Shown piece by piece: positions 12,082-23,139 of a stretch of DNA of 64,000 bases. The DNA comes from Apodemus sylvaticus (taxonomy: Eukaryota > Chordata > Mammalia > Rodentia > Muridae). The notes under the pieces are model-generated. The model was not told the origin of the DNA, did not search any database, and saw only the letters and a list, made by a program, of their open reading frames with translations. The translations under genes and the position numbers were made by a program. Positions within the stretch are counted from its first letter, which is position 1. Every line of letters starts with the position of its first letter. Where the stretch lies: contig NC_067474.1 of NCBI RefSeq assembly GCF_947179515.1, forward strand, positions 87,304,824 to 87,368,823, written 5' to 3'.

Positions 12082-13060
12082 TATTTTACAATAACTTTAA
12101 GTTTTCTTGTGTCTTGGCCCCTTTCTTCAAATTTAAAGTGTTCATTGCAGAGGTTGTTTATATCCTTGGTTAGGTTTCTTCCCAAATACTGTTTTGTAGG
12201 TTGTTGTAAGTGAGAGTGTGTCCACAATCTCTTTCTCAGTATGTTTGACAATAGCATTTCGATTTTTTAATATTGGCCTTTAGCTAAAATTAGCAACCAT
12301 TTATGGATATTTTCTAGTGGAGTTTTGAGATCATTTATGACTATTATACTATCTGCAAAAGACGGATAATTGTATTTCCTTTCCATTTTTTAAATCTCTT
12401 AGTTACTTTTTTTAAATCAACTAGTGCTTTGGGCACAATATTCAAAAGAAGTAGGGATAGTGGAAAACCCTGTTTTTTCCTAATTTTATTGGGAAGTATT
12501 GAGTTGGTCTCAATTTAGAATAAAGATGGCTGTGGGTTTCTCATTCTTTAAGGTACATTCCTTCTAGCCTTATGGTCTCGGGGACTTTTTATATTAAAAA
12601 CATGTTGGATTTTCCCAAAAACTTTGACTGCATTGAAATGCTCATATAATTTTTGTCTTTAAACCTGTTTATATCTTATTAAGTTATTTATGTTAAGCCA
12701 TGCATTCATCTTTGAGATAAAGTCAAAAATTGTGGTTGGTAATTTTTTACATGATTATGCATTTACTTTGCCAGTATTTTATTGTATTAAATTTTGTATC
12801 TATGTTCATCAGGGATGGTAGCCTGTGGTTCTCTATTTTAAATGTCTTTACCTGATTTGGATTTTAGAGTAATAATGAGTTAATAACAAGTATCTTGAAG
12901 AGCAACTTCTGTTTTTACAATTTTAATATATTAAGAAGTAGAGGTTGTGGATCTTTGAAAGTCTGTGAAAATTATGCGGTGAGTTTATCTGAACCTGGAT
13001 ATTTTTGGGTAGGAAGTGACAATGTTTGTTGTATGGAGATTGCTTGGGCAATTATAGAAT
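11815..13060 (-). pseudogene. L1 ORF2 reverse-transcriptase relic, antisense
   Basis: Read on the minus strand, the sequence runs through the RT domain of an old L1. The reversed FADD catalytic box lies near 12,335-12,360 ('actattatactatctgca'), the SPLLFNIV-type region near 12,440-12,480, the HMIISLDAEKAF region near 12,625-12,660, the ILNKILANRIQ region near 12,770-12,815 and the KKSTGPDGF region near 12,975-13,010. All frames carry many stops. A TG microsatellite (12,029-12,081) lies inside it. The family is L1. The subfamily is uncertain, and divergence places it among the older copies here. Confidence 0.75.
12029..12081. repeat. (TG)n microsatellite
   Basis: A TG run with one TTTG interruption at about 12,064-12,067. 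Confidence 0.97.
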
Positions 13061-13534
13061 CTGCTTGCTGGCCCAAGATTAGTGCTTGAAAAGAAATAGG
13101 AAGAACTTATTAGGCCTGTGCTAAGCATTGGGTGTGGTATCCAGGCTCTGTCTGAGGATTGGAGTGGTACAGAAAGTTTATGGTTAAGATGGGAAACTTG
13201 CCAGACTGTGCCAAGCATAAGGTATGCTGGCTAACCTTGGTCTGGATGATGGCTATCACATGGTGCATGAAAGGATAATGTCTGGTGAAGAGAGGAAGAC
13301 TGTTATTCCAAATATTATGACTCAGACAACCTGTTACGCTAAGGTCTGTATATGCACATGTACATCTATATTCATGTATTTTGGGGAAATGAAGCTACTC
13401 ATTCATTTATGAAATGTTGAAAAACATAATATTCAAACTTGTTTGAGATTATAACTACATTTTTCCCTTCCTTCAATCCCTCCCATATTTGCCTTTTTTT
13501 CTCAATTTCAAATTCATGGCCCCTTTTTCCTTCA

Positions 13535-13537
<3 letters not shown>
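13061..13537. other. No feature recognised
   Basis: It has weak internal similarity ('tgtgctaagcattgggtgtgg' near 13,120 against 'tgtgccaagcataaggtatgc' near 13,206) but no recognised family. Confidence 0.45.

Positions 13538-13609
<72 letters not shown>
13538..13609. repeat. (TA)36 microsatellite
   Basis: An uninterrupted TA run of about 72 bases. The YI-repeat open frames that cross it on both strands are artefacts. Confidence 0.98.
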
Positions 13610-13611
<2 letters not shown>

Positions 13612-13739
13612 CATGGTCAGAGAACACATGGATATCTAATTTGTAAATTTTTCTAATAGATATACTAAAGCAATTATTAACTAAAAGATGATAGTTTTGA
13701 TCCATAATTTGCCATGTCTGTGCTTCAAAAAGAAGTGTG

Positions 13740-13743
<4 letters not shown>

Positions 13744-13831
<88 letters not shown>
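13744..13831. repeat. Compound (TC)n(TG)n microsatellite
   Basis: A TC run of about 43 bases changes at 13,786 into a TG run of about 45 bases. Confidence 0.98.
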
Positions 13832-13832
<1 letters not shown>

Positions 13833-14318
13833 CTCCATACAGGTTTCAGAATTCCTTGAGAAAAAGTAGGGAAATGCTATTTAAAAAACAAACAAACAAA
13901 AAAACCCCAACAAAAACCTCTAAGAAGCTATTCCCATAATGATCAAAGTAAAAATAGTTCTACATACTGTTTTGAAAATAAATGTTATTCATGAACACAA
14001 CCTTCAGTATCTACATAGTTCCACAGATGTCCCTTCAGAAATACCACTTAGAAAGTATTAAAGAAAAATCAAACGGCTGAGTATTAGAAGTCCTGCCATC
14101 ATTCAATGACCCCAAATCAAATGTGCATTGCTTCTTGAAGCTTGATATTAACACAGAAGTGCTGGTACTTGCACAATGTTCAGCAGCTATTTTCTTAAAG
14201 GTTTCGCCTTGGATGCCTGTCCAGCCTTACTGCAGCCTCGGTTCCCTTTGACCAAAGCAGTTAAATACTAAAAAAATGTTAGAACTATCAGGTTATGTAA
14301 GCACATACATACTACACA
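13832..14318. other. No feature recognised
   Basis: A-rich stretch (13,880-13,920) followed by ordinary AT-rich sequence. Confidence 0.5.
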
Positions 14319-14374
<56 letters not shown>

Positions 14375-14390
14375 CACACACACACACATA
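14319..14390. repeat. Compound (CA)n(GA)n(CA)n microsatellite
   Basis: CA units to about 14,356, GA units to about 14,374, then CA units to about 14,388. Confidence 0.97.
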
Positions 14391-16824
14391 TATACATACA
14401 CATTTATAGAATGTAGGCCATAAACCCTTTCTGTCACTAAAGGTCTAGAAAATTTCTTGATAGCCATTGGCATTCTATCTTCACTGGAATCTTGAAAATG
14501 TTAGGTCTAATATTGGCACACAAATTTTCTACCAAGAGGATGAACAAATATGCTAGTGAGAATGAAAGCAGGCAAAAGATAAAGTTGCCCTCCTCTATAT
14601 GCTTTTTTTCTGAGCTACTGCAGATGGTGCTTACAAAATTTAGGGTGGGTCTTCTTACTTCAAGTTGTGTTATCAGAAAAATTCCCCCTGAAGGACCCAG
14701 GAGTATTTCTATCACTCATTTGAAGATACAGCCAAATTGACAGTCAGTATTGACTATATTTTAATATATTGATTTTCCTATTGTTTTCTGTCTTTATATA
14801 CATTGTCTTAAACACCCAAGGAGGAGCCCTTTCATATATAAATTTGTTGTACTTTTCTTCTGACTACTTTGTACTTAACATTAAGGAGCCCTTAATACTT
14901 CAAACATCTGTATGAAATAAGATTTTCAAGAAATTAATTTTGAATCAATTTAAATATATTAAATAGTTCTGCAAATAACCTAATTGTTTGTATTTGTGGC
15001 ATTTTTCTTTATCACTTTTATGTGTTTTTATGATTTTTGAAAAGTTTCTCCTTCATATGTTTCTCTTCTTTATTTCCTTTTCAGAGGTAGAATGCAGCCA
15101 TGGTAGCCCAGACAGCCTTTAACTTTCAATAGAGCCCAGTTGGTTTCACTCTCCTAGTTCTGGGCAGCTCTTGGCTATATTAATATGTGTATCTGAAAAA
15201 TAATGACAAGCTCTTCTTCTGTGTGACTGTCAAATTCAAGGACAGTGCTAATGCTCTAATGTTAAGTCAATATTTAAATGTTACCAATTGTCCTAAATCA
15301 TATTTATAAAAATGTCTCTCTTCTTGTTTTTCTTTCCTCAATCATTTTCTTCTTTGTCTTCTTTTTCTTTTGTCCTTTCTGCCTATCTTCTCTTTTTCTG
15401 TCCATCTGCCCATCTGTTGGGTAATTTTGTCTGTCGCTTTCTCTTCTTTAGTGTCCACTTGAGGACCATATTGGGGATTGCCTTTCATGTGTTATGATTT
15501 GCTTTCAATGATAAAATGTCCCCCAAACTTTCCACCTCTATTGGCAATGTCAGTCTTCCCCTAGATTGTAAATCGAAAGTGCTTCACTTTTTCTTATCAT
15601 GAATTACCATGAAAAGGAAATGAAGTATTACTAAATTTTAAGGACTTTTTTTCCAAGCCAGTTCAGTTTTTCAAGTGATTTTATCCTGTTCTTTCAATAA
15701 TTTAAAAACTCTCAAAAGAAATATACATAGGGAAGTCAAAGTTAGTTTTAATTTCTCCTCCCCTTTCTACTTGAAAACCTTCTAAGCAATTCTACATCAA
15801 CTGTGGTTGCTTTGGCCCTAAAAGTTGTATAAGACCAGCAAAGCCAAAAGCAGAGGAGTGCATTTTTAAGACCAAGTATGTTACTGAGTAGGAGGGTTTC
15901 AGAGTGTGAGATTCTGAGAGTGAATACATATAACACATCACAGGGAATTTTAATAAATCACCAAATCAGCACATCTCTGTGACAAATATAACTGTATTTG
16001 AAATTTTATGTTCTAATTTTGCAACAGTCAAGAAAAAACCCAAATGTTCCCAAGTAAAGCATGTGGCCATTTAAGTTAGTTGCTAGAATGTGTGTTGCAG
16101 GGATGTTCCAATGCATTTATTCACATGTGCCCACTGAGATAGAGATGGACATAATATAAGAATCAGTCCATCAATTTTTCATTTCTCTTCTTCCTGGGAA
16201 GCTGCATTTTCTATTCATGAGATTATTTTGATGCCTTAAGAATGCGTTTGGGATGGTTTTACTGGGTAATTTAAATAGCCTTTATTTTTAAGATTTCTTC
16301 TCCATCAGTTAGTTGAATATTTTAACACTCTAATTTTAAGGTTCTCTCCTTCCACCTCCAATCTTCATTTCAAATATTTAATGGTCTATAAATATTTAGA
16401 AAGTTCTAATGAAGTATGCTATTTAAAGCAGAACTATAGGGAAGCCTGCTATTATGTTCTGTAATTTATTACTGTGAGTTAGGATACATGAATATTGAAT
16501 TATCTTAAATTAAGTCTTATCTTCACTGATAATTTCATTATATTCCTTGAGTGATCTTACAATTTTCTCACACTGTGGGTATATTATTAGACTCTCAAGT
16601 GTTGGCTGCGAGTTCTGAAAATAAGGAAAGCAACAAAGGGCTTTATTAAAACTATGTTATATAAAAAACTAAGACCATGATTTTTAAAAATTATTTGTAG
16701 CACAATAAGTTGGCCTCTGCTTTTCTTATAAATCTTTCACTTAGGGTTTCAGTGTATGAGTGCTCATGAACATGAGGAGACAGTAAGGTGGTGACCTGGG
16801 AATCTAGAGGTAATAAATCCTACC
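14391..16824. other. No gene recognised; possible B1-like relic at 15,075-15,180
   Basis: Mostly AT-rich DNA with a pyrimidine-rich tract at 15,310-15,400. The segment 'catggtagcccagacagcctttaactt' and 'gagcccagttggtttcactctc' (15,100-15,150) faintly resembles an antisense B1, but I would not rely on it. Confidence 0.45.
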
Positions 16825-16930
16825 TAACAGCTGTTACAAAGGTCTTGTGATTCTGAGCTTAAAGTTTTATCTCTCTGTAACTAAACATCTTCATTTTCAA
16901 TATGATATACTAAATGAGACTTCATTTTCT
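16825..16930 (-). repeat. MIR SINE relic, antisense
   Basis: The pattern 'cttgtgattctgagcttaaagtttta' and 'ctctctgtaactaaacatcttcattttcaat' follows the complement of the MIR core (gtgacc...aagt..cttaacctctctgtgcctcagtttcc). Diverged. Confidence 0.45.
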
Positions 16931-17054
16931 TCCCATAATCAATACACCATCTTGTGAAATATACAACCCTAGACTGAAAATTTATAGCATTTTACTATTT
17001 TAAATTTTTTATTGTTTTTAGGTGATAGTGTTCCTTTTCTGAGAATACTTACTA

Positions 17055-17165
17055 TTTATTTTTTCTTTTTCTTTTTGTGACTAGGTCTCACAATGCATCA
17101 TGACAGAATATAAGGGCTTGATGCTCTTACCTCAACATTCTGTATGCTGAAATTACTAGTATGTA
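17055..17165 (-). repeat. Old B1-like SINE relic, antisense
   Basis: A T-rich tail is followed by 'gtgactaggtctcacaatgcatcatgac' and ends near 'tgctgaaattactagtatgt', the order expected for a reversed proto-B1/B1 monomer. It is strongly diverged. Confidence 0.45.
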
Positions 17166-17365
17166 TTATTAAATACAGTTAAACTTTATATATTAATTAC
17201 ATTTATTTTCAAAGTTATACTTACAATTAATGTTGGCTTACTGTTCAGTTTACTACCAGTTTGCCAGTGTTCTGAATACAAATTGTGTTTGTTTTAAAAA
17301 GCATAGATATAAGCATACCATAGATATGTATCTCTGGTGTTTTATTTACATTTTAATTTTAAAAT

Positions 17366-18116
17366 TACTTTTTATTAACTTCTAATTTCATGTATATCAC
17401 AAATGCTGCACTCCCTTCCTATACCCCCTCAAAGAGGTCTCCCCCCATCCTCCCTTGAGTTTGCCTCTAAGAGTGCACCCTCCTCTATTCCCCCAACCCT
17501 ATAGCCTCAAGCCTTCTCAGCTTTAGACACAACCTTTCCCACTGAAGGAAATAACAAGGAAGTCTTCTGATACATGTGTACTGGGAGCTTCGGACCAGTC
17601 TGTGTATGCTTTTTGGTTGTTGGATGAGTCTCCAGGAGCTCTCAAGGGTCCCAGTTAGTTGACACTGTTGGTCTTCTTATGGGGTTGCCATCTCCTTCAG
17701 TTTCTTCAATCCTTGCAGTAACTCTTCCTAGACTTCCCTGACCTCTGTTCCATTCTTGGCTATGTGTCTCAGTCACCTGCTAGGTAGAGCCTCTCAGAGG
17801 ACAGCAATGCTAGGTTGCTGTCTACAGGTACAATAAAATATTGGTAATAGTGTCAGGGATTGGTGCTTGTCCACGGAATTGATCCCAAGTTGGGCCAGTC
17901 ACTGGTTGGCCATTCCTTCAGTATTTGTCCCTTCATTTTATTTCAACAGGAGCAATTTGGAGTAAAAATTTTGTAGGTAGTTTGGTGTCCCCATCCCTTT
18001 ACTGCGAATCTAGTCTGGTCGCTGGAAGTGGCCTCTTTAGGTTTAGTATCCCCACTGTTGCACATTTTGGCTAATGTTACCTGCGTTAAGTCTTGTGAGC
18101 CTCCTTATAAGTAGAT
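17366..18116 (-). mobile_element. Lx L1, 3' part of a twin-primed copy (antisense)
   Basis: The left end carries the reversed L1 3' terminus. The long Lx 3' UTR then runs backwards to 18,116, including 'cctctcagaggacagcaatgctaggttgct', 'gggccagtcactggttggcc', and 'cccactgttgcacattttggctaatgttacc'. Its 5' edge in L1 coordinates meets the end of the plus-oriented piece to its right, so the two halves are one insertion with an inverted 5' end. Confidence 0.8.
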
Positions 18117-18435
18117 AGCAGCAGAAAAGCACAGAATACCTATGAAACACCTCACAGACCTAAAGAAGTTAAACAAGAAGGGAGGCCCAAGTGAGTGTGT
18201 TTAAATTCCACTTAGAAGCAGGAATAAAATACTCATGGGAATCAGAAGTAGGGCTCTGAGTGGGAGAGAGGAGGGAAGAGAAGGAGGAGGGGCTGAATCA
18301 GATATGGGGAGAGACAAGAGAGTGGCCCAGTAGGCTAGGAGAATGAATGTAAATATGCATTTTTGGATGGGTTGCAGACAGGGGGAATCTCTAGGAAGTC
18401 CAAGAGGCATAGGATGAGGGAGGCTCTCAACACTA
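18117..18435 (+). mobile_element. Lx L1, inverted 5' part of the same copy
   Basis: This is Lx 3' UTR in sense orientation ('gggctctgagtgggagagaggaggg', 'gagaatgaatgtaaatatgca', 'ggcataggatgagggaggctctcaacac'). It stops where the antisense piece starts in L1 coordinates, with about a dozen shared bases. No poly(A) follows it, which fits a 5' inversion rather than a second element. Confidence 0.75.
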
Positions 18436-21093
18436 AAAATTATAAAATAATGCATTTATTCAAATCTCCTTTCCTATTTGCTTTATTTTAAAATTGGCTT
18501 TTAGTTTCCGTACCTCTGCGAAAATACAATGTGAAAGGCCAATAGTTGACCTCAGATAAGGCAAATAGGCCTTATCTGAAGTACTAACTCAGGGGCTCAG
18601 TGAAGAGCATGAATGCTGTGTTTGATATTTTCTAATTGGAAAGAGAAGTACTTGATGCTTGCATCTACTGACTCTGAATCAAACTATCATTAAATGTCCT
18701 TCTTAAATGTAGCCTTCTTCTAATTATCTGTCTAACAAACTGGCATTATTAATTTGCTTGGCCAACTATATAGCTTCAGAAATCACCCTTGACTTCATTG
18801 CTTTTTTAGCCTCCTATTAGTAATTAATCTCTAAGCTCTATCTATTTATTTTCCAATTAGTTCATGACCGCCCTCTTAATCCAAGTCACTAATATCTTTC
18901 CCCTGAACTCTGTTTAACATAAGTTTTCAACAGGTAGACTAAATACGTGTTTAGAGTACCAATAGATGAAAGGCATATTTTTTGTTCACTTACTTAAGCA
19001 TACAAAATGATATAAAAAATATAGAAAAAAATAAATAACATCACTCATATATACTTGGATAATTCAAAGCTTTTACAAAGTTATATATATCTTCACATGA
19101 TTATTTCCTTATTTTCTATTAAAATCAGTTTTCTTGTGCTCTTAATGGCAATGTTGGATATTTGAGGTGAGGCGCATACTGTCTAGGGAACAGTATTTCA
19201 AACAAACTAATTTCCATCTATTCATGACATTGTTTGCAAAGTAATCATTTAAACACAAAACTTAATCATCTAATTTTCCCACTTGTTATTGTTCTTAAGG
19301 GGAAATTATCTTGCCTTATGTCTTATGATAGTTTCCCTCATTGTTTTGGGTCCAGTCACATTGTTGTTGCCAATTGCTCCAAATGTCGCATGCAGTGATT
19401 TCTTTCTTTCCTCATAAAGGTATTCTGATTATTGTCTGTCACTTTTCATAATGTGACTTGGGATTCTTATTTCAACATCAGCAGGTCCTACCTGCAGTTC
19501 TCTCTTTGAAGCCTCAAGAGGTAGACATCACTTAATTTTCCTTTAGTATCACTCATTCTAATGACAGCTTTGTCAATTTGACTGCTGTCTGGCTCATAAA
19601 GGCTCATAAAGGACACTAAATCCTTAGTGTCCCATTGTTTCAGGAATATCACCCTAACACATAGATTGATACGAGGGATGCCACTACAGCTCCATGCAGT
19701 CCAGGATTACCAAGTAATGCAAAAGAGAATACATACTCTAAGCAATTTGTTACATCAATTTTGCCTTAATTCAAATTCAGCACTTGAAAAGAAATGCAAA
19801 AATATTCAAATTATTAGCTATTATAATTTCCTCAGAAGATTTAACAAATTTTCAAACCTGGCATGTTCAAACCAAACTCTTGATGTTCTCCTCTCTCTGC
19901 CATTTGTTAAAGAAAAAAATCTTTTTCTAACATGCTTTCTTAAAGTTTTAAACCTCTGTTACAATCATTGGCTTTGTTTCCTTTTTTCTATTCCAAATCT
20001 AAGCCATGATTAAGGTGTCTTGATTCAAATGCAAAAATAAATAGCCAACAGTTAAACTCTTCATTTAGATATATCCTATGCAATCATTCCTTTAGGCTAG
20101 CCAAGTAAATCCACATAATCCTCCACTGACATAGCCAAGTCCCCAGATATAGCATTGGCCATTGACTGAGTGTCCCAGGATAATCTGGCTGCCCATGCTT
20201 ACACCAACCCCTCTTTTAGGTGGCCACAGGAGTCATCAAACATGGCACTAAACTACAAGTCCCTCACATACCATGAACAACTTGATGCCCAGCTAGATCC
20301 TACATGTCCTTCGCCAGGGTCTAGTTGACTACAATTGGTCCTTATTTTTATAAACCCTCCCCAATCCTGAAGATTTAGTCTAGTACAACATGCAGAACTC
20401 CAGATGGGCCTTACCACTCAAAGGTGCATGATAACAAACTCCTGGGCTTCCTCTGAAGCCTAACCAATTTAATTCCAATCTACAGGCTTCTCCCACACAT
20501 CGTTGTCAAACACACCATAGAGGTAGATGCCACTTATCCTTCAGTGTCTAGCCAGGTGTAGACACTGATTCTCCCTCTCCTCAAACTCACAGAGCATCTA
20601 GCAATAAAATATAAGAATGGACAAGTATGTAAAGCTGGTACACCATCTCAGTCACCTTGTCCACTAGACCTCATTACATTTAAACCAAATCCAACTTCTA
20701 GGATTAACCTGATTTTCACATCTTCTCTTATGCCCTAATCTATTTTGCCAATGATAGGCACAATATAACCAAAAGAAGTTCATTTACCCAAATCCCATGG
20801 CAAAAATACCTAATACTTGAAAGATCAAGCCAGTATCACCCAGAATTCCTATTCCTGTATACGTGTTTGCCAATGAGAGTTACATAGGTGAAACATTTCA
20901 AAACTGTCATAAACTTTACCAAACAATTCAAGGAGTTTAAAGAAAATACATAGAAACAACTCACTAAATGAATGAACTCATAGAATGAACTAAGGGAATA
21001 AATGTTTGAGTAATGTCTAAGATATCCCAAACCTAAAGTTGATAGAAATGATGAGGACAATACATGGTTTTAGAATGAAATTCGGCGAACAGA
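18436..21093. other. 2.65-kb stretch with no recognised gene
   Basis: AT-rich sequence. A segment at 18,770-18,910 may be an old mammalian repeat but I cannot name it. The 128-codon open frame at 19,627-20,013 has no recognisable domain and I regard it as chance. The stretch 20,080-20,760 is more GC-balanced and C-rich on the plus strand and looks like an unassigned repeat or simply unique DNA. Confidence 0.45.
18552..18579. other. 11-bp perfect inverted repeat carrying two GATA motifs
   Basis: The arms TCAGATAAGGC (18,552-18,562) and GCCTTATCTGA (18,569-18,579) are perfectly complementary around a 6-base loop. Each arm contains AGATAAG, the consensus recognised by GATA-family factors, in opposite orientations. 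The symmetry is seen directly. Regulatory use is not shown. Confidence 0.6.
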
Positions 21094-21479
21094 TAGTGTG
21101 GTGGTTTGAAAGTTGTAGCCCCCATAGATGCAGGTATATAAATGCTTGGTCCATAGAAAGTGACACTATTAGCAGTTAAGGCCTTGTTGCAGGAAGTATA
21201 TCACTGTGGCGTTGGGCTTTGAGGTCTCATATGCTGAAGATAGTAATACCATGATATTATTTTTCTGCTGACTGCAGATTAAGATGTAGAACTCTCTAAT
21301 CTAACCATTCTTTAGCACCACACATTAGTGTTCACTCCTGTATGCTGCCATGCTTCTTGCCATATTAATAATGGACTAAACCTCTGAAACTGTAAACAAC
21401 CCCCAATTGAATGATTTCCTTTATAAATACTCTGTAGTAATTGTGTCTCTTCACAGCAATAGAAACCTAAACTAAGACA
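21094..21479 (+). mobile_element. ORR1-type MaLR LTR (5' LTR)
   Basis: The rodent ORR1 LTR is present in order: 'aatgcttggtccatag', 'tggcactatta'-like 'gtgacactattagcag', 'ggaagtatatcactgtggcg', 'gggctttgaggtctc', 'aagatgtagaactctc', 'gctgccatgcttcttgccat', 'aatggactaaacctctgaa', and the 3' edge 'tcttcacagcaatagaaacc' and 'taagaca'. The LTR holds the promoter and poly(A) signals of this ERVL-type (MaLR) retrotransposon. It is diverged, but its full length can be followed. Confidence 0.85.
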
Positions 21480-22080
21480 GAAGTTAGTACCACAGACTAA
21501 GGTATTACTACATTAATCCTGACCATGCTTCTGTTTGGAGGAATGTTGACTTTCAGACTTGATGTTATAAAAGCAGTGGAATGCCTTAAGCACTGCTTAA
21601 TGGAGCACCCAAATACAATCATGGAAAACAATGGTGCCTGGGGGTGATTTAAAATATGGGGTTGTGGCTCAAGTGGTTGGAGACGGGATGAATTTTAGAG
21701 ATTGTTTTTGTTATATTTTGGTGAAGGAGGTAGCTTCTATTTGGCCTTATCTGAAGAGTTCGCTTTAGGCTAAAGTGAAGAGATCTGGAAAAATTCCATT
21801 GACAGACAAAATCTCAAAATAGTCTAGTATTGACTTTGTCATGTGGTTATTAGTGTTCACAATTACAGAGATATATAATGTAAAGGAAAAATCAAAACAA
21901 GGAAAATATAAAAATGTACAGATTGAGGAGAAAGGGGGCATCAGGAAAGAGAATGAAGGTAACTAGATCTTCAGGTCAAGAAAATAAACAGATTAAAGCA
22001 AAGCCAGATGTTAAACAAAATAAAGAGAGTGGTGGACTTGACCTAGAATGAATGTTTTCCACTGATCACAAGTCTATCCT
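21480..22080 (+). mobile_element. MaLR (ORR1) internal sequence
   Basis: Directly after the LTR, the sequence 'aagttagtaccacagacta' and 'cctgaccatgcttctgtttggaggaatg' is the start of the noncoding MaLR internal region. The later blocks 'gaatgccttaag', 'gaagagttcgctttaggctaaagtgaag', 'agccagatgttaaacaa' and 'gagagtggtggacttgacc' also match. No coding potential remains. Confidence 0.8.
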
Positions 22081-22149
22081 AAGCCTATTTCTCTTCTCAG
22101 TGCAATTTATGAAAGTATTCTTTATTATGCAGACTTTGCTTACTATTCT

Positions 22150-22240
22150 ATGGAAGAGGTGTGCCACTGTGGAAGTGTGCTTTGTGGTCTCATATGCTCA
22201 AGATAGGTTTCATAGCATTTTCCTTCTGCTTCCTATATAT
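22150..22240 (+). mobile_element. Truncated ORR1-type 3' LTR piece
   Basis: The segment 'ggtgtgccactgtggaagtgtgctttgtggtctcatatgctcaagatagg' matches the central ORR1 LTR and follows the internal region in the right order. The LTR is cut off on both sides, so the element has one full and one fragmentary LTR. Confidence 0.65.
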
Positions 22241-22359
22241 TAGTAGGATAGGCATACTATACAGATATTTTATATCAAATTTACAACACAGAATACCAAA
22301 AGAGTTGAGAGTAGCACAGCAAATACCAATGTCATATCATGGTTAAAACACTAAATATA

Positions 22360-22690
22360 TAGAATAAAGAAAGTATTTTGAAATAGCAAGAGAAAGAATC
22401 CAAGTCAACAAGTCACACATGTAAAAACAAAACAAGCAAACAAACAAAAAAGAATGAAAATAACATATGATCTCTCAAAAAATGCTTAAGCATCAGAAGA
22501 GTTTAGATTAGTGTTCGAATTATGCTAAAAATATATGATGGCCAAAGTAGATGTATATAGCCAGCAAAATTATTTACTATACATGAAAGATAAAGAAAAA
22601 CTTTCTTATATATAATCAGCCCAAAATAATTTTTTGTTGAAATAACTAAAGCTGAAGATAATACAAGCAATATTCAGGATGAATATGGAA
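22360..22690 (+). pseudogene. Old L1 ORF1 C-terminal relic
   Basis: The piece reads along the ORF1 C-terminal domain: an 'aaatagcaagagaaagaatccaagtcaac' (AAREKxQ-like) start, then 'gcatcagaagagtttagatt', and 'ccagcaaaattatttactatacatgaaagataaagaaaaactt', which corresponds to the LLYPAKLS...KTF segment. Stops are frequent. It is in the same orientation as the RT and 3' UTR pieces downstream and probably belongs to the same old L1. Confidence 0.6.
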
Positions 22691-23139
22691 TCAGCATAGC
22701 CATACATACTCTGAGATTCCTTGATTTTTTTATATTGTTTTCTTTGGTTATATTTCATAAATGTCTTCTTAATTTTTATCATTTATGTCACCAAATGGAT
22801 TTGAATTCAATTTCTTCTTGTTTAATGTTATTTTCCATGCTTTTTGTAGACATTTCTGACAAAAATCATGCAATATAGTGGAGTAAATGTTTCCACACAC
22901 TCATCTCCTCCCTTATACTACCCACAAGTATACTTCTAGATTAGTGCCTCGTTTCTTCCTCTCTTTGAAAATAAATAAGCAAAAATATTCAAACAAATTA
23001 GAATAATAAAAAGTTACACGATTATATTTTTGTTCTTTGTGATATTTATATCATTTTTAGTTTTGAAAGAATAAAAATTCATCTGAAAGAAAGAAGGAAA
23101 GAGAGATGGGAGAAAAAGAGATGGGGAAGAGATTGAGCA
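22691..23139. other. Gap between L1 pieces, no family recognised
   Basis: AT-rich, with a GA-rich stretch at 23,085-23,130. It could be very diverged L1 or sequence inserted into it. Confidence 0.4.

Noticed and set aside
13399..13939. Open frames with Tyr-Ile, Leu-Ser and Cys-Val repeats
   Set aside because: They are translations of TA, TC and TG microsatellites.
9114..19614. Shared 'tggctcataaaggac'-type word near 9,114 and 19,590
   Set aside because: The similarity does not extend beyond about 15 bases, and the second site has its own short tandem repeat.
19627..20013. 128-codon open frame
   Set aside because: There is no recognisable domain, the composition follows the local AT-rich DNA and there are no splice or promoter signals that I can point to.
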